Assembly (NCBI RefSeq): GCF_019720915.1
Contig: NZ_JAHKSI010000002.1
Location: forward strand, 62,001-126,000
Direction of reading: 5' to 3'
Source: Alkalihalobacillus sp. TS-13
GTDB lineage: Bacteria; Bacillota; Bacilli; Bacillales; Fictibacillaceae
DNA length: 64,000 bases
The notes beneath the pieces were generated by a model that searched no databases, was not told the DNA's origin, and was given only the letters and a program-made list of their open reading frames with translations. Positions 16,306 to 25,030 of the stretch are shown here, one piece after another (position 1 is the stretch's first letter; each line of letters opens with the position of its first letter). A program made the position numbers and the translations under genes.

Positions 16306-19300
16306 TCATTTTTTCCCTTTATTCAACTTCAACCGATAGACGCTACCGCCGACCGTTCCGACGTAAAGGTGCTTCCCATCAGGAGACATTTCGAGTGATG
16401 TCGTATCACGATTGTTGAGTCCTTGAGAGAAATTCGACCATGTTCTTCCACCATCTGTACTGTGCAATACTCCCCTTCCGCTTTTCAAGAGCCCTGCTTC
16501 GTAAAAAGAACCAGTGGAAGCGTAAACGATATCAGGGTTTTCTGGTGAGATGAGAATATCATTCACGTACATGCTTAGGTTCGTAAAGTCCGCTTCGTGT
16601 AAAGTTTTACCCCCGTCTTCACTGTAGAAGAGATCCCGTCCTCCAATCATGAGATGCTCAGGGTTCTCGGGATTGACTGTAATTGTGTTGATTGGTGTAT
16701 CGTTAATGCGTTCGAATGATTCTCCGCCATCGGAAGAAAGGTGCAATCCTTGATCATCCCCAACCCAAACCTTACTTGGATTGTTCGGATCGCCTGCGAT
16801 TGCAAACGCAGGCTTATCACGGGAGACATTTTTCCAGCTCTCCCCTCCATCTTGACTAATCAAAAGTCCGCTTTGCTTAAGTGACCAATAAGAGATGTAG
16901 ATGATGTCCGGATCCGCTGGGTGGATCATGAGGGCATATGGTGTTTCACCTGCAGAGGTAATCAAATCCCATGTCTCCCCACCATCAACACTCTTGTAAA
17001 CTGTAAAATTACTGAGAACCCCTTTATTTACTTTATACACAATATTTGATTGTTGTGGAGACGTGGCCAACAATCTCGTCTCGTTACCTAGATAGCCTTC
17101 TCTGCCGGAGGACCCCCACTCAAGGACTGATCCGTCAATATTTTCATTCTTTTTGATTTCGGTTCGATACGTGTCCCATGGGGTCCCGGCTATCAAATAC
17201 TCCTTATTCGCACTTTTGGCAATCGATACATCATGGACAATCGCTCCAGGGACTCCTTTGCGTTCATAAGACTTTCCTTCATCATCAGTTGTAAAAACGC
17301 CACCATAACTGGATGTGATATAAACTTTATCCTTTTTGTTTTTATTGTCTTGGATAAACACATCGTGGATAGATGCTCCCGTTAAAGGTTTCTCCAACTC
17401 CTTCCATGTTGCCCCTTTGTCAGAACTATACATTGTCTGTCCTGGCGTTCCCACGTATATCCTTTCTTTTTCATATTCAAGCATCCACATTGAGAACCTT
17501 TCCTCACGAAGAATATCCCAGTTCTTCCCACCATCCTCTGACACATAGAGGCGACTTGGATAAGAGGTTGCGAACAATAGGAAATCGTCTTCGCCAGCGG
17601 TAAGGTTACCTCTTCCTTCTGTAGGAGAAAACAATTTTTCAGGATAGGCGGTTCTTTCAGTGAAACCTTGCAGGGCATATATGCCATCCGAAGCACTGAA
17701 ATAAATAGACTCATCGGTAATATTGATATCTTTAATCTGGTTCCATTGCCCTGGCACCTGGTTCCAGTCGTTCCCCTGGTTGTTGCTGATATAGAGGTTT
17801 TCATCTGAAACAGCGGCGAGCGTTTGTCCATCATTACTGATATCCAATCCTGTTAATTCCACGTTCGGAAACGAGAGTGTCGTCCATGTATCACCGCCAT
17901 CACGAGTTGACGTAATTTTCCCTTCATATGCCGGATCGGTTGTTCCGTTGATCGCTGCATAGATTCGGTCTGGGTTGGTCGGGTCCACAACAACATCATT
18001 GGTCCAACCACCAGCAACCGGTAAGTTGCGAATCTCCTTCCAGGTTTCCATATCATTATCTGAAATGAACATGCCTGGAATTTCAGGATCTGCAGTAATC
18101 CACTGCTTCTTGCCTGGTTTCAAAAGCTCGTTCCCGCCAATGGCATTTGGTCCCACCGACTGCCAGAATGCTTTTCCACGGTTATCATTTTCAGGGGGGA
18201 TAGCTTCCATTAATGCTGTTCCATTTAAATGAATATCACTTTTCGTGATGCCGTTTGCTGACAATTCATAAACACCTTCTGAATCCACTTCGATCGGAGC
18301 CCGCCACCAATAGTCATGATCAAATTCAGCGGCAACTTGCTTTGTGACCCCCTCTGGTGTCTTAATCGTCAAAACAGGATCTTCCGCCAATGTTACGGGA
18401 CTATAGATGAATGCTTCTGACTCTGTATAGGCAGGATCTGGAGTTGCGTATATTTTCATTGGGCGAATTCCTAAATAATAAGGAATACTTATCTCCGGGT
18501 GATCTGCGTCGGATTGGACGATTGCTTCGATCCATCCCATTACGTCGAGATCTTGTTCAGGATTTTTCATAGAAATCTCCACCTGGACCGACTTTTCTTC
18601 ACCAGAAGGCACGGTTACTAAGGATGGCGATATGTTGATTTCTGCACCTTCTTCCCCGAAACGCTTATTAGTAAGTTCGAATGTCAGAGGATTCTCTCCA
18701 TTATTTTTTAGTGTTATGGCTGCGCTTTCCGAAATGGTTGTTTCACTGAGATCAGCGATTCCAAATGAAAGTGATTTTGGAGATGCTGTCACATTTGCTT
18801 TAGTGGCTGCTTGAACGTTCAATCGACCTGCACCCTGTGTAATCGGATCATAATTTGGGAGTGGATCGGCCGAACTTGCTAAAGCTCCGGAAATGTCTTC
18901 TGGATTCCATGTTGGATTCAATTGCTTCAACAGAGCTGCAGCACCTGCAACATGAGGCGCGGCCATGCTTGTCCCGGAGAATCGGTAATAACCAGTAGAA
19001 TGTAAGGCTGTCGGTACTGTTGATTTGATTTCTACACCTGGAGCGACAAGATCGGGTTTCATTTTATAGTCAATCGTTGAACCTCTCGAACTAAATGCTG
19101 GGATTTCATCGGTAACGTCTTTACCTGTTGTTGAAATCTGAACGTTTTGTTCTTCGAGGAGGGCTTTCAGTTCATTACCGCTCCGATTTTCAATTTCAAG
19201 CACGATCAATTGCTCCAATCGACCGTCAAAAGTTGGACCAACGGAAAATTCATGTTGTTTTTTGGTACCTTGATGAACGATCCCTTTGGGAGCATCTTTG

Positions 19301-20625
19301 GTAGGAACAGCACCATCCAGTGTCGATAGAGGCCCCCCAAGTCCTTGATCATAAAATATGGCTGCAAAGGCACCTTGTTCTTCCGCATATACCGCTTTAT
19401 CAAAGTCATTCCAGCCGGATTGCATCAATACGATTTTCCCATCAACATCAACATCTACATCTTCATAATCTCCAGGCATTCCCATACCGACATCGACCAA
19501 TTCGGACACAACTTCATTTTCTGGTGGATTTGCCGAAAATGGCAGCCTGACAGATTCCAAGTGACGATCTATAGGCTCAATGACGCTGATATCCGGAACT
19601 TGAACCCCGCTGATACTGGCGCCTACCGTCAGTACTTCCGGTGTATTTCCCGGTGAGCTGATCGTTTCATAACCAGGTCCATCGTTTCCAGCTGATGCCA
19701 CCACTGTCACACCTGCTCTAACAGCCTCTGCTGCTGCTATCGATAGTGGACTGTTCTCATCTCCTGGTCCACCGAGGCTTAGATTAATGACATCCGCTCG
19801 GTATGGATTGGCTGGATCTACGGCATGCTCAATTGCAGCTAAAATATCGGACACTTGCCCGAAGCCATAGTTGTTCAAAACTTTATATGCGGATAATGAT
19901 GCATCCGGTGCAACACCTGTGACTTCTCCATTTGCTGCAATGATACCCGCGACATGTGATCCGTGTCCGTGATCGTCCATCGGGTCATCGTCGCCATTTA
20001 CAAAGTCATAGCCTCCCACGACTTTGTTTTCAGGACCGAATTCCCCACCGAGATCCGGATGGGTATAATCGATCCCAGTATCCAATACAGCAACCGTGGT
20101 ACCATGTCCGGTAACAGGCTGTCCTTCCTTATCTTCCGTATTCCAGACTTCCGGTGCATTTATGTGTCGCACACTGTTTTCAAGAGTGGCTGTGAAGGTT
20201 TCATCAGTATGAATTTGTTTGACTCCTGGTAATGTAGATAGCGTTTTAATTTGACTCTTTGGTAGTTTAAGTGAAATTCCATTGAAGGTGAAAGAGTACT
20301 CATGAAGTGGATGTACGTCGATGCCTTTCGTAGATGCTTTTTTCAGAACATCTTGGTGGGATTGTTTTACTTTTGACTGGAGGTTATGAACGTCTTTCAT
20401 TTCATGTGCAGAAAATGAAGAATTTCTCTTGTCCATAACTTGAGAAAATACAGATGGTGCTTCCAATTCTAAAATGACACGATGTAATTCTATATCACCT
20501 TTTGGAGGATCAGCGTTTGCATTGTTTTGAAAACTGACTAGAATCGTGCCCAATGCCAAAACCACCGTCAGTAAGGTGATGAATAACCTTGTCCATTTAG
20601 GACTTCCTCTTTTCAACCTCATCAT
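16306..20625 (-). CDS. Secreted subtilisin-family protease fused to an Asp-box (BNR/sortilin-like) repeat domain
   Basis: A 1439-residue secreted protein. Signal peptide residues 1-38; inhibitor I9-like propeptide ~48-145; S8 catalytic domain ~170-600 with D182 (VLDTGIDYTHPD), H221 (GHGSHVAG), N314 (SAGNDG) and S553 (FSGTSMAAPHVAG), so the triad is complete. A PA-like insertion (~370-490) lies before the serine. A Fn3/beta-sandwich region (~610-740) follows. From ~800 to the end there are about ten Asp-box motifs of type S-x-D-x-G-x-T/S-W (SEDGGKNW, SVDGGETW, SQDGGESW, STDGGRTW), typical of sialidase/sortilin beta-propellers. The first half resembles Vpr-like proteases. There is no wall anchor or SLH domain. 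The substrate is unknown; the propeller may bind glycans or protein. Confidence 0.9.
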   Translation of the reverse strand: MMRLKRGSPKWTRLFITLLTVVLALGTILVSFQNNANADPPKGDIELHRVILELEAPSVFSQVMDKRNSSFSAHEMKDVHNLQSKVKQSHQDVLKKASTKGIDVHPLHEYSFTFNGISLKLPKSQIKTLSTLPGVKQIHTDETFTATLENSVRHINAPEVWNTEDKEGQPVTGHGTTVAVLDTGIDYTHPDLGGEFGPENKVVGGYDFVNGDDDPMDDHGHGSHVAGIIAANGEVTGVAPDASLSAYKVLNNYGFGQVSDILAAIEHAVDPANPYRADVINLSLGGPGDENSPLSIAAAEAVRAGVTVVASAGNDGPGYETISSPGNTPEVLTVGASISGVQVPDISVIEPIDRHLESVRLPFSANPPENEVVSELVDVGMGMPGDYEDVDVDVDGKIVLMQSGWNDFDKAVYAEEQGAFAAIFYDQGLGGPLSTLDGAVPTKDAPKGIVHQGTKKQHEFSVGPTFDGRLEQLIVLEIENRSGNELKALLEEQNVQISTTGKDVTDEIPAFSSRGSTIDYKMKPDLVAPGVEIKSTVPTALHSTGYYRFSGTSMAAPHVAGAAALLKQLNPTWNPEDISGALASSADPLPNYDPITQGAGRLNVQAATKANVTASPKSLSFGIADLSETTISESAAITLKNNGENPLTFELTNKRFGEEGAEINISPSLVTVPSGEEKSVQVEISMKNPEQDLDVMGWIEAIVQSDADHPEISIPYYLGIRPMKIYATPDPAYTESEAFIYSPVTLAEDPVLTIKTPEGVTKQVAAEFDHDYWWRAPIEVDSEGVYELSANGITKSDIHLNGTALMEAIPPENDNRGKAFWQSVGPNAIGGNELLKPGKKQWITADPEIPGMFISDNDMETWKEIRNLPVAGGWTNDVVVDPTNPDRIYAAINGTTDPAYEGKITSTRDGGDTWTTLSFPNVELTGLDISNDGQTLAAVSDENLYISNNQGNDWNQVPGQWNQIKDINITDESIYFSASDGIYALQGFTERTAYPEKLFSPTEGRGNLTAGEDDFLLFATSYPSRLYVSEDGGKNWDILREERFSMWMLEYEKERIYVGTPGQTMYSSDKGATWKELEKPLTGASIHDVFIQDNKNKKDKVYITSSYGGVFTTDDEGKSYERKGVPGAIVHDVSIAKSANKEYLIAGTPWDTYRTEIKKNENIDGSVLEWGSSGREGYLGNETRLLATSPQQSNIVYKVNKGVLSNFTVYKSVDGGETWDLITSAGETPYALMIHPADPDIIYISYWSLKQSGLLISQDGGESWKNVSRDKPAFAIAGDPNNPSKVWVGDDQGLHLSSDGGESFERINDTPINTITVNPENPEHLMIGGRDLFYSEDGGKTLHEADFTNLSMYVNDILISPENPDIVYASTGSFYEAGLLKSGRGVLHSTDGGRTWSNFSQGLNNRDTTSLEMSPDGKHLYVGTVGGSVYRLKLNKGKK

Positions 20626-21118
20626 TCCTTCCCCTGTTATTTATGCTTAAAATGACAAGTGTCAATTAGCAACAAAATTGTATCTGTCGAAAAATCGGAT
20701 GGACATGATTGAAGAGCTAGTCACTTTTTGTCTTAAATTATAAAAATTGGTTTATTTTTCTATCATAAAAAATACTAGGGAGTTTCCTGGATGAAGTAAA
20801 TAGGTCGTAGTATCTCATTTCAGGAATAGAAACGGTAATAATAGGTAGATGCTAATGAAGCGATTCACCTAATATCTTTTCTAATCTGCATGATTGGCTA
20901 GTTTTGGTACTTTCCGGCGAACCACCAACCTATGCATTTTTCTACAATTGATCTACTAATCTCACTTTTTCCCCCTTCTTTCCTCTTAATTCATTCCTGA
21001 GTCCCAGGGTTCAACATATTATATTTAGATATTAAGGAGCATAGTCGTATAGACATCTATACCAGTTGTTGTTAGACTTTTCCATGAAAGTGATTACATA
21101 GCAAGGGAGAGGACAAAT
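20626..21118. other. Divergent non-coding gap
   Basis: This AT-rich 490-base gap separates the divergent subtilase and EEP genes and must hold both promoters. I see no gene, no convincing operator and no terminator. A GGGAGAGG ribosome binding site at 21105-21112 serves the EEP gene. Confidence 0.6.
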
Positions 21119-22018
21119 TTGAATGTTTTCAAGTTGTTGGTACGTATTGCTGTGTTAGGAATGATTATGTTTGGTATGTTCGGTGGAACTGAAACAATAT
21201 TCGCCGAAGATGCTTCCAGCGGTACAGAAGTGGATGTCCGTGTCATGACGTACAATATTCATGCTGGTGCCGGTTCGGACGGTGTTTATGACACCGATCG
21301 GATTGCTAATGTCATTGAGGAGTCCGGAGCCGAGATCATCGGTTTGCAGGAGGTTGATGTCCATTGGGGAGCCCGGAGCAACAATGACAACATCATCGAG
21401 GATCTTGCCGATCAGCTGGATATGCATTACTTTTTCGCCCCAATCTATGATTTTGACCCCGTTTCTGAAGATGCCCCTAGAAGACAATTTGGCGTAGCTG
21501 TACTCAGTAAATATCCAATTGTCCAAGCCACCAATCAAGAGATTACAAGACTATCAACACAAGATGCTGAGCCGGAACCGAAGCTTTCGCCGGGCTTTGC
21601 TGAAGCGATCATCAATGTAAAAGGTACTCTTATCCCATTTTATGTCACCCATCTGGACTATCGAGGCGATCCAACGATCAGAACGATGCAGGTGGATGAT
21701 ATGTTGAATATTTTCGAGGGCCAAGCTGGAGATAAAATCCTTGTCGGCGATATGAACGCCACACCGGATGCGCCAGAACTCGCACCGTTATTCGATACGT
21801 TCACAGACGCATGGGCTGTTACAGGAGATGATTCGCCCGGATTTACATACTCTGCCCTCTCACCTGCAAAGCGGATCGATTACATTTACACGTCTGATAA
21901 CATGACCGTTCAGCATAGTGAAGTTTTATCCACCCTAGCCTCAGATCATTTGCCTGTCATTGCAGATATCACTGTGACCCGAGGCAATAATGGACCTATT
22001 TTGAAAGGAGATGACTAA
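21119..22018 (+). CDS. Secreted endonuclease/exonuclease/phosphatase-family protein
   Basis: A 299-residue protein with a signal peptide (cleavage near FAEDA, residue ~26) and an EEP-fold domain. Signature residues are present: N46-H48 of 'VRVMTYNIHAGAG', the metal-binding Glu of 'GLQEVDVHWG', 'THLDYRGD', 'LVGDMNATPD' and the C-terminal 'SDHLPVIADI'. The family contains DNases, phosphodiesterases and sphingomyelinase-like enzymes, so the substrate is open. The start is TTG, six bases after GGGAGAGG. Its stop is two bases before nagZ, whose ribosome binding site lies inside its last codons, so the two genes form an operon of exported enzymes. Confidence 0.88.
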   Translation: MNVFKLLVRIAVLGMIMFGMFGGTETIFAEDASSGTEVDVRVMTYNIHAGAGSDGVYDTDRIANVIEESGAEIIGLQEVDVHWGARSNNDNIIEDLADQLDMHYFFAPIYDFDPVSEDAPRRQFGVAVLSKYPIVQATNQEITRLSTQDAEPEPKLSPGFAEAIINVKGTLIPFYVTHLDYRGDPTIRTMQVDDMLNIFEGQAGDKILVGDMNATPDAPELAPLFDTFTDAWAVTGDDSPGFTYSALSPAKRIDYIYTSDNMTVQHSEVLSTLASDHLPVIADITVTRGNNGPILKGDD

Positions 22019-22020
22019 TT

Positions 22021-23793
22021 TTGAAAAAGCTCTGCACAACCACGTTAATCTTGATCATTTCCCTATTTCTCTTAGTCCCTGGGATGACGAATGCTTCCTG
22101 GGATGATCCGACCAAGCCGGGCTGGGATGATGAGGAAGCACGGAGAGGATGGATCCAGAACAAGATCCAGCACATGACACTTGAGGAAAAAGTCGGGCAA
22201 TTGTTCATGATCCATGTCTATGGCCAGACGCCGACCGACCCGAATTATGAAGAGACGAATCTCAATCGAAACAGAGGTGCGAAGAACTTCAAGGAAGCGA
22301 TTGAAAAGTATCATATCGGGGGTGTGATCTACTTCAACTGGACCGGTAATATCGGTACGCCGATTGATTTCGAACAAGTGAATGCCCTTTCGAATGGTTT
22401 ACAGGATATCGCGATGAATCAGCGGATGCCGATCCCATTGATGATTGCGACAGACCAGGAAGGCGGTGTCGTGGCACGTGTGACAGAGCCTGCTACGGTT
22501 TTCCCAGGGAACATGGCCCTCGGCGCGACCCGTTCTACCGACTATGCCCGCCAATCTTCTGAAATCATGGGGATGGAGCTGAAAAGTCTTGGCATCAATA
22601 TGGACCTTGCACCGGTATTGGATGTGAACATGAATCCGGAAAACCCTGTCATCGGGGTCCGCTCTTTCTCTGAAAATCCGGATCTTGTAGCAGCAATGGG
22701 CGCCGCTCAAGTGACGGGCTATCAAAACGAAGACGTCATGGCGACGGCGAAACATTTTCCGGGACATGGCGATACGAATGTCGATTCCCATTACGGTCTT
22801 CCGATCATCAATCATGATCTAGAGACGTTGCACGAGGTGGATTTGAAACCGTTCAAAGCTGCAATTGATGCTGGAATTGATGCGATCATGCCAGCACATA
22901 TCGTCGTCCCTGCTTTGGATGATTCAGGTCTCCCTGCCACCTTATCCAAACCGATATTGACCGATTTGCTGCGTGAGGAAATGGGCTTTGACGGCGTCAT
23001 CATTACCGACAGCCTTGGTATGTCTGGTGCCAATGTCGTCCCTCCTGACCGTGTGCCGGTTGAGGCATTTAAAGCTGGAGCAGACATTTTACTGAACCCA
23101 CCGAATGTACCGCTTGCTTACAATGCGGTGTTAGATGCCGTCAATAGCGGCGAAATTTCAAAGAAACGATTGAACCAGTCTGTCTTCCGTATTCTCGAAC
23201 TGAAGTTCAAGCGTGGATTGTTCCATGAACCGAACGTGCCTGAGGATGCGATTGAAGACATCGGCGTAGAAGAGAATCTTGCGCTTGCGAATCAAATGAC
23301 GGAAGAAAGCGTCACTCTTGTTAAAAACGACGATGTACTGCCGCTTGATACTGACCGTGAAGTCTTCGTCACTGGACCGTCGATCGGAAATCCCGGATTA
23401 CTGGCGGATGAGTTGACGGAGAATAGCTATTCAGCAGAAGCGTATGCTACCAATACTAGTCCGACCTCTGCCCAAATATCGAGCGCCGTCGAGCAGGCAG
23501 AACATGCAGATACGGTGATTGTGACCGCATACAGTGCAAACTTGAACGACGCTCAACAGCAGCTGGTGAACGAGTTGATGAGAACAGGCAAGGAAGTCGT
23601 TGTCGCCTCTATGCGGAATCCATATGACATCATGGCCTTCCCTGATGTCGACGCTAATGTTTTGACCTACGGATATCGGGATATTTCGGTCAAAGCACTC
23701 GCGAAAGTTATCGCAGGTGAAGTGAACCCGACAGGAAAACTGCCTGTCACGATACCTGATCTCTACGATTACGGACACGGATTATCTTATTAA
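22021..23793 (+). CDS. nagZ: Secreted beta-N-acetylglucosaminidase, glycoside hydrolase family 3
   Basis: This enzyme removes N-acetylglucosamine from muropeptides and glycan fragments during cell wall turnover, outside the cell in Bacillus. The 590-residue protein has a signal peptide (cleavage after TNA near 25), a GH3 barrel and a C-terminal domain. The Asp-His acid-base dyad typical of Bacillus NagZ is D255-H257 in 'KHFPGHGDTNVDSHYGLP', and the nucleophile is D330 in 'ITDSLGMSGA'. It starts with TTG after AAAGGAGATG. It is somewhat shorter than B. subtilis NagZ (642). The usual amiE and mur genes are absent; instead it is coupled to the EEP gene. A weak hairpin at 23827-23852 may end the transcript. 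Confidence 0.92.
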   Translation: MKKLCTTTLILIISLFLLVPGMTNASWDDPTKPGWDDEEARRGWIQNKIQHMTLEEKVGQLFMIHVYGQTPTDPNYEETNLNRNRGAKNFKEAIEKYHIGGVIYFNWTGNIGTPIDFEQVNALSNGLQDIAMNQRMPIPLMIATDQEGGVVARVTEPATVFPGNMALGATRSTDYARQSSEIMGMELKSLGINMDLAPVLDVNMNPENPVIGVRSFSENPDLVAAMGAAQVTGYQNEDVMATAKHFPGHGDTNVDSHYGLPIINHDLETLHEVDLKPFKAAIDAGIDAIMPAHIVVPALDDSGLPATLSKPILTDLLREEMGFDGVIITDSLGMSGANVVPPDRVPVEAFKAGADILLNPPNVPLAYNAVLDAVNSGEISKKRLNQSVFRILELKFKRGLFHEPNVPEDAIEDIGVEENLALANQMTEESVTLVKNDDVLPLDTDREVFVTGPSIGNPGLLADELTENSYSAEAYATNTSPTSAQISSAVEQAEHADTVIVTAYSANLNDAQQQLVNELMRTGKEVVVASMRNPYDIMAFPDVDANVLTYGYRDISVKALAKVIAGEVNPTGKLPVTIPDLYDYGHGLSY

Positions 23794-23902
23794 ATTGTAA
23801 AATTGGTAAAGGTAGAACGATAGACGATTAAAGAAAGTAATGCTTTCTTTAATTCAAGGCTTTGTTAACTAATACTGTTGATATCTGACTAAGTTTGATT
23901 GA

Positions 23903-24212
23903 AGCGAAATTTGCGCCACTCCTGCGGGAACAGCGAGCCAGGCGAGACCCCACAGCTCGGAACGAGCGAAGAGGAGAGGCTTGCGGAAGTACGTAAATGC
24001 AAGGAAGTGGTGTCTAGCTCAGCGACCAGTCACTTGGATCACTTCAAACTTCCTGCGGCGGTCGACACATTGATTGACACCTTATGAGTGAGCCCACGCA
24101 GAACCAAGTCTTTGTTTGGTTCGAGCCTCCTCGTCCGTTTTCTAGTCACCTTCGTGCCTAACTGGGTTGCTTCCGCATTTCATTAGCCCGCGGAAAGGGA
24201 GCGAATTTCGGG
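23903..24212. repeat. Dispersed ~310-bp intergenic element with inverted ends (copy 1)
   Basis: The left end GCGAAATTTGCGCCACTCC is an imperfect inverse of the right end GGGAGCGAATTTCGG. The inside includes ACTCCTGCGGGAA, AGCGAGCC and TGTCTAGCTCAGC, which recur in the copy at 36171-36420 and, in part and inverted, at 24595-24690. A 62-codon frame inside lacks a ribosome binding site and is not called. It contains no transposase, so it is a MITE-like or structured-RNA repeat. Confidence 0.8.
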
Positions 24213-24245
24213 AAAATCAAAAATAAAGTATAACAAAGCCTAATG

Positions 24246-24284
24246 CAAAAACAGGCGCGAACCTTATCAATAGGTTTGCGCCTT
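24246..24284 (-). terminator. Terminator of the 49-residue gene
   Basis: On the minus strand GGCGCAAACCTA pairs with TAAGGTTCGCGCC, followed by TGTTTTTG, immediately after the small gene's stop. It supports that gene being real. Confidence 0.8.
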
Positions 24285-24434
24285 TTATATATTATGCCGA
24301 TTCTTTCTTGTCAGCAGACCCGTTAAGTAGATGATTTGATGAAATACTTCCAATCGTTTCTCTTCTGGAAGATCATTTTGAAACTTCTTGATCAATCCCC
24401 TGATTTCGTTGATCAATTCCTTTTCCTTATCCAT
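24285..24434 (-). CDS. Unknown 49-residue charged helical protein
   Basis: Starts at an ATG (24434-24432) preceded by TTAAGGAGGA; another in-frame ATG sits directly before it. The product begins MDKEKELINEIRGLIKKF, continues through DLPEEKRLEVFHQ and ends LLTRKNRHNI. It is soluble, highly charged and probably all helical. I do not recognise the family; it lacks the Spo0E-like signature. The strong ribosome binding site and the terminator immediately after the stop argue that it is expressed. It lies in the repeat-rich zone between two dispersed elements. Confidence 0.65.
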   Translation of the reverse strand: MDKEKELINEIRGLIKKFQNDLPEEKRLEVFHQIIYLTGLLTRKNRHNI

Positions 24435-24594
24435 CATTCCTCCTTAAACGGTTGTGTCCCCTTATTTTATCACTCATTCTCATTCAAGTGGATATGTATA
24501 CCAATAAACACGTAGTTAGACCTAAAAATGGAATTTTGTCACACAAGAAGGGTTTTCGCATAGATTGTTGTTTTCTAGCTTTTGAAATATACTC

Positions 24595-24690
24595 GTTTTC
24601 CGCGGGCAATCTGCAAGCCTCCTCAACTCGTTCCTCGCTTGCGGGGTCTAGCTTAGCTTGCTTTTCCCGCTGGAGTCTGGCATATTTCCA
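24595..24690. repeat. Inverted, internally deleted copy of the dispersed element
   Basis: Reading on the minus strand, ACTCCAGCGGGAAAAGCAAGC through GCCCGCGGAAAA matches the two ends of the elements at 23903-24212 and 36171-36420 with the middle missing. The rest of the gap 24435-24761 holds nothing else I can support. Confidence 0.65.
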
Positions 24691-24761
24691 CCACTAAAAG
24701 GTTTTAGCACTTTACAACATTCCATTAGCAACAAACATTTAGATAGAAAACAGCTTAAAAG

Positions 24762-24784
24762 AAAAAAGTGCCAGACATGGCACT
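24762..24784 (-). terminator. Terminator of the rap-phr operon
   Basis: On the minus strand AAGTGCCATGTCTGGCACTT forms a compact stem followed by TTTT, about 40 bases after the phr stop. Confidence 0.85.
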
Positions 24785-24822
24785 TGAGGAATCATGTTTT
24801 ATCGTATTTTTTGTGACGTTTA

Positions 24823-25020
24823 TTATGTGTGATAGCTGGGGGAATCCTTGATGATTCCATCGTGAGCGATTAGTGTGATCGAGTCTTTGATGATTCCGTC
24901 ATGTGCAGCTTTTGGAGGTGAATCTTTAATAATCCCATCATGAGCTTGAGTCGTGTTGAAGAACATTGGTGTTATGACCATCGATAAAGACAATAACAAC
25001 ATGACAATGACTTTCTTCAT
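24823..25020 (-). CDS. Phr-type signal peptide precursor with three identical repeats
   Basis: A 65-residue exported precursor: basic N-terminus (MKK), hydrophobic core (residues 4-18), signal cleavage expected around TTQA-HDG, then three exact copies of AHDGIIKDS separated by short spacers (PPKA, ITLI) and a tail PSYHT. It follows the rap gene by ten bases with AGGAGG, the classical Rap-Phr arrangement, where the peptide is exported, trimmed, reimported by Opp and inhibits its Rap partner. The three repeat-coding segments differ at six or seven third positions per pair but encode the same peptide, so selection keeps the peptide. The exact mature form cannot be told. Confidence 0.9.
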   Translation of the reverse strand: MKKVIVMLLLSLSMVITPMFFNTTQAHDGIIKDSPPKAAHDGIIKDSITLIAHDGIIKDSPSYHT

Positions 25021-25030
25021 ACAAATCCTC

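Noticed and set aside
23899-24087. 62-codon frame inside the dispersed element
   Set aside because: It lies within repeated non-coding DNA and is not open in the copy at 36171-36420.
24452-24697. 81-codon frame over the inverted repeat copy
   Set aside because: It spans the repeat and unrelated sequence, with no ribosome binding site.
24823-25020. Phr repeats as a recent tandem duplication artefact
   Set aside because: The three coding repeats differ at 6-7 synonymous positions per pair, which a fresh duplication or assembly error would not produce.
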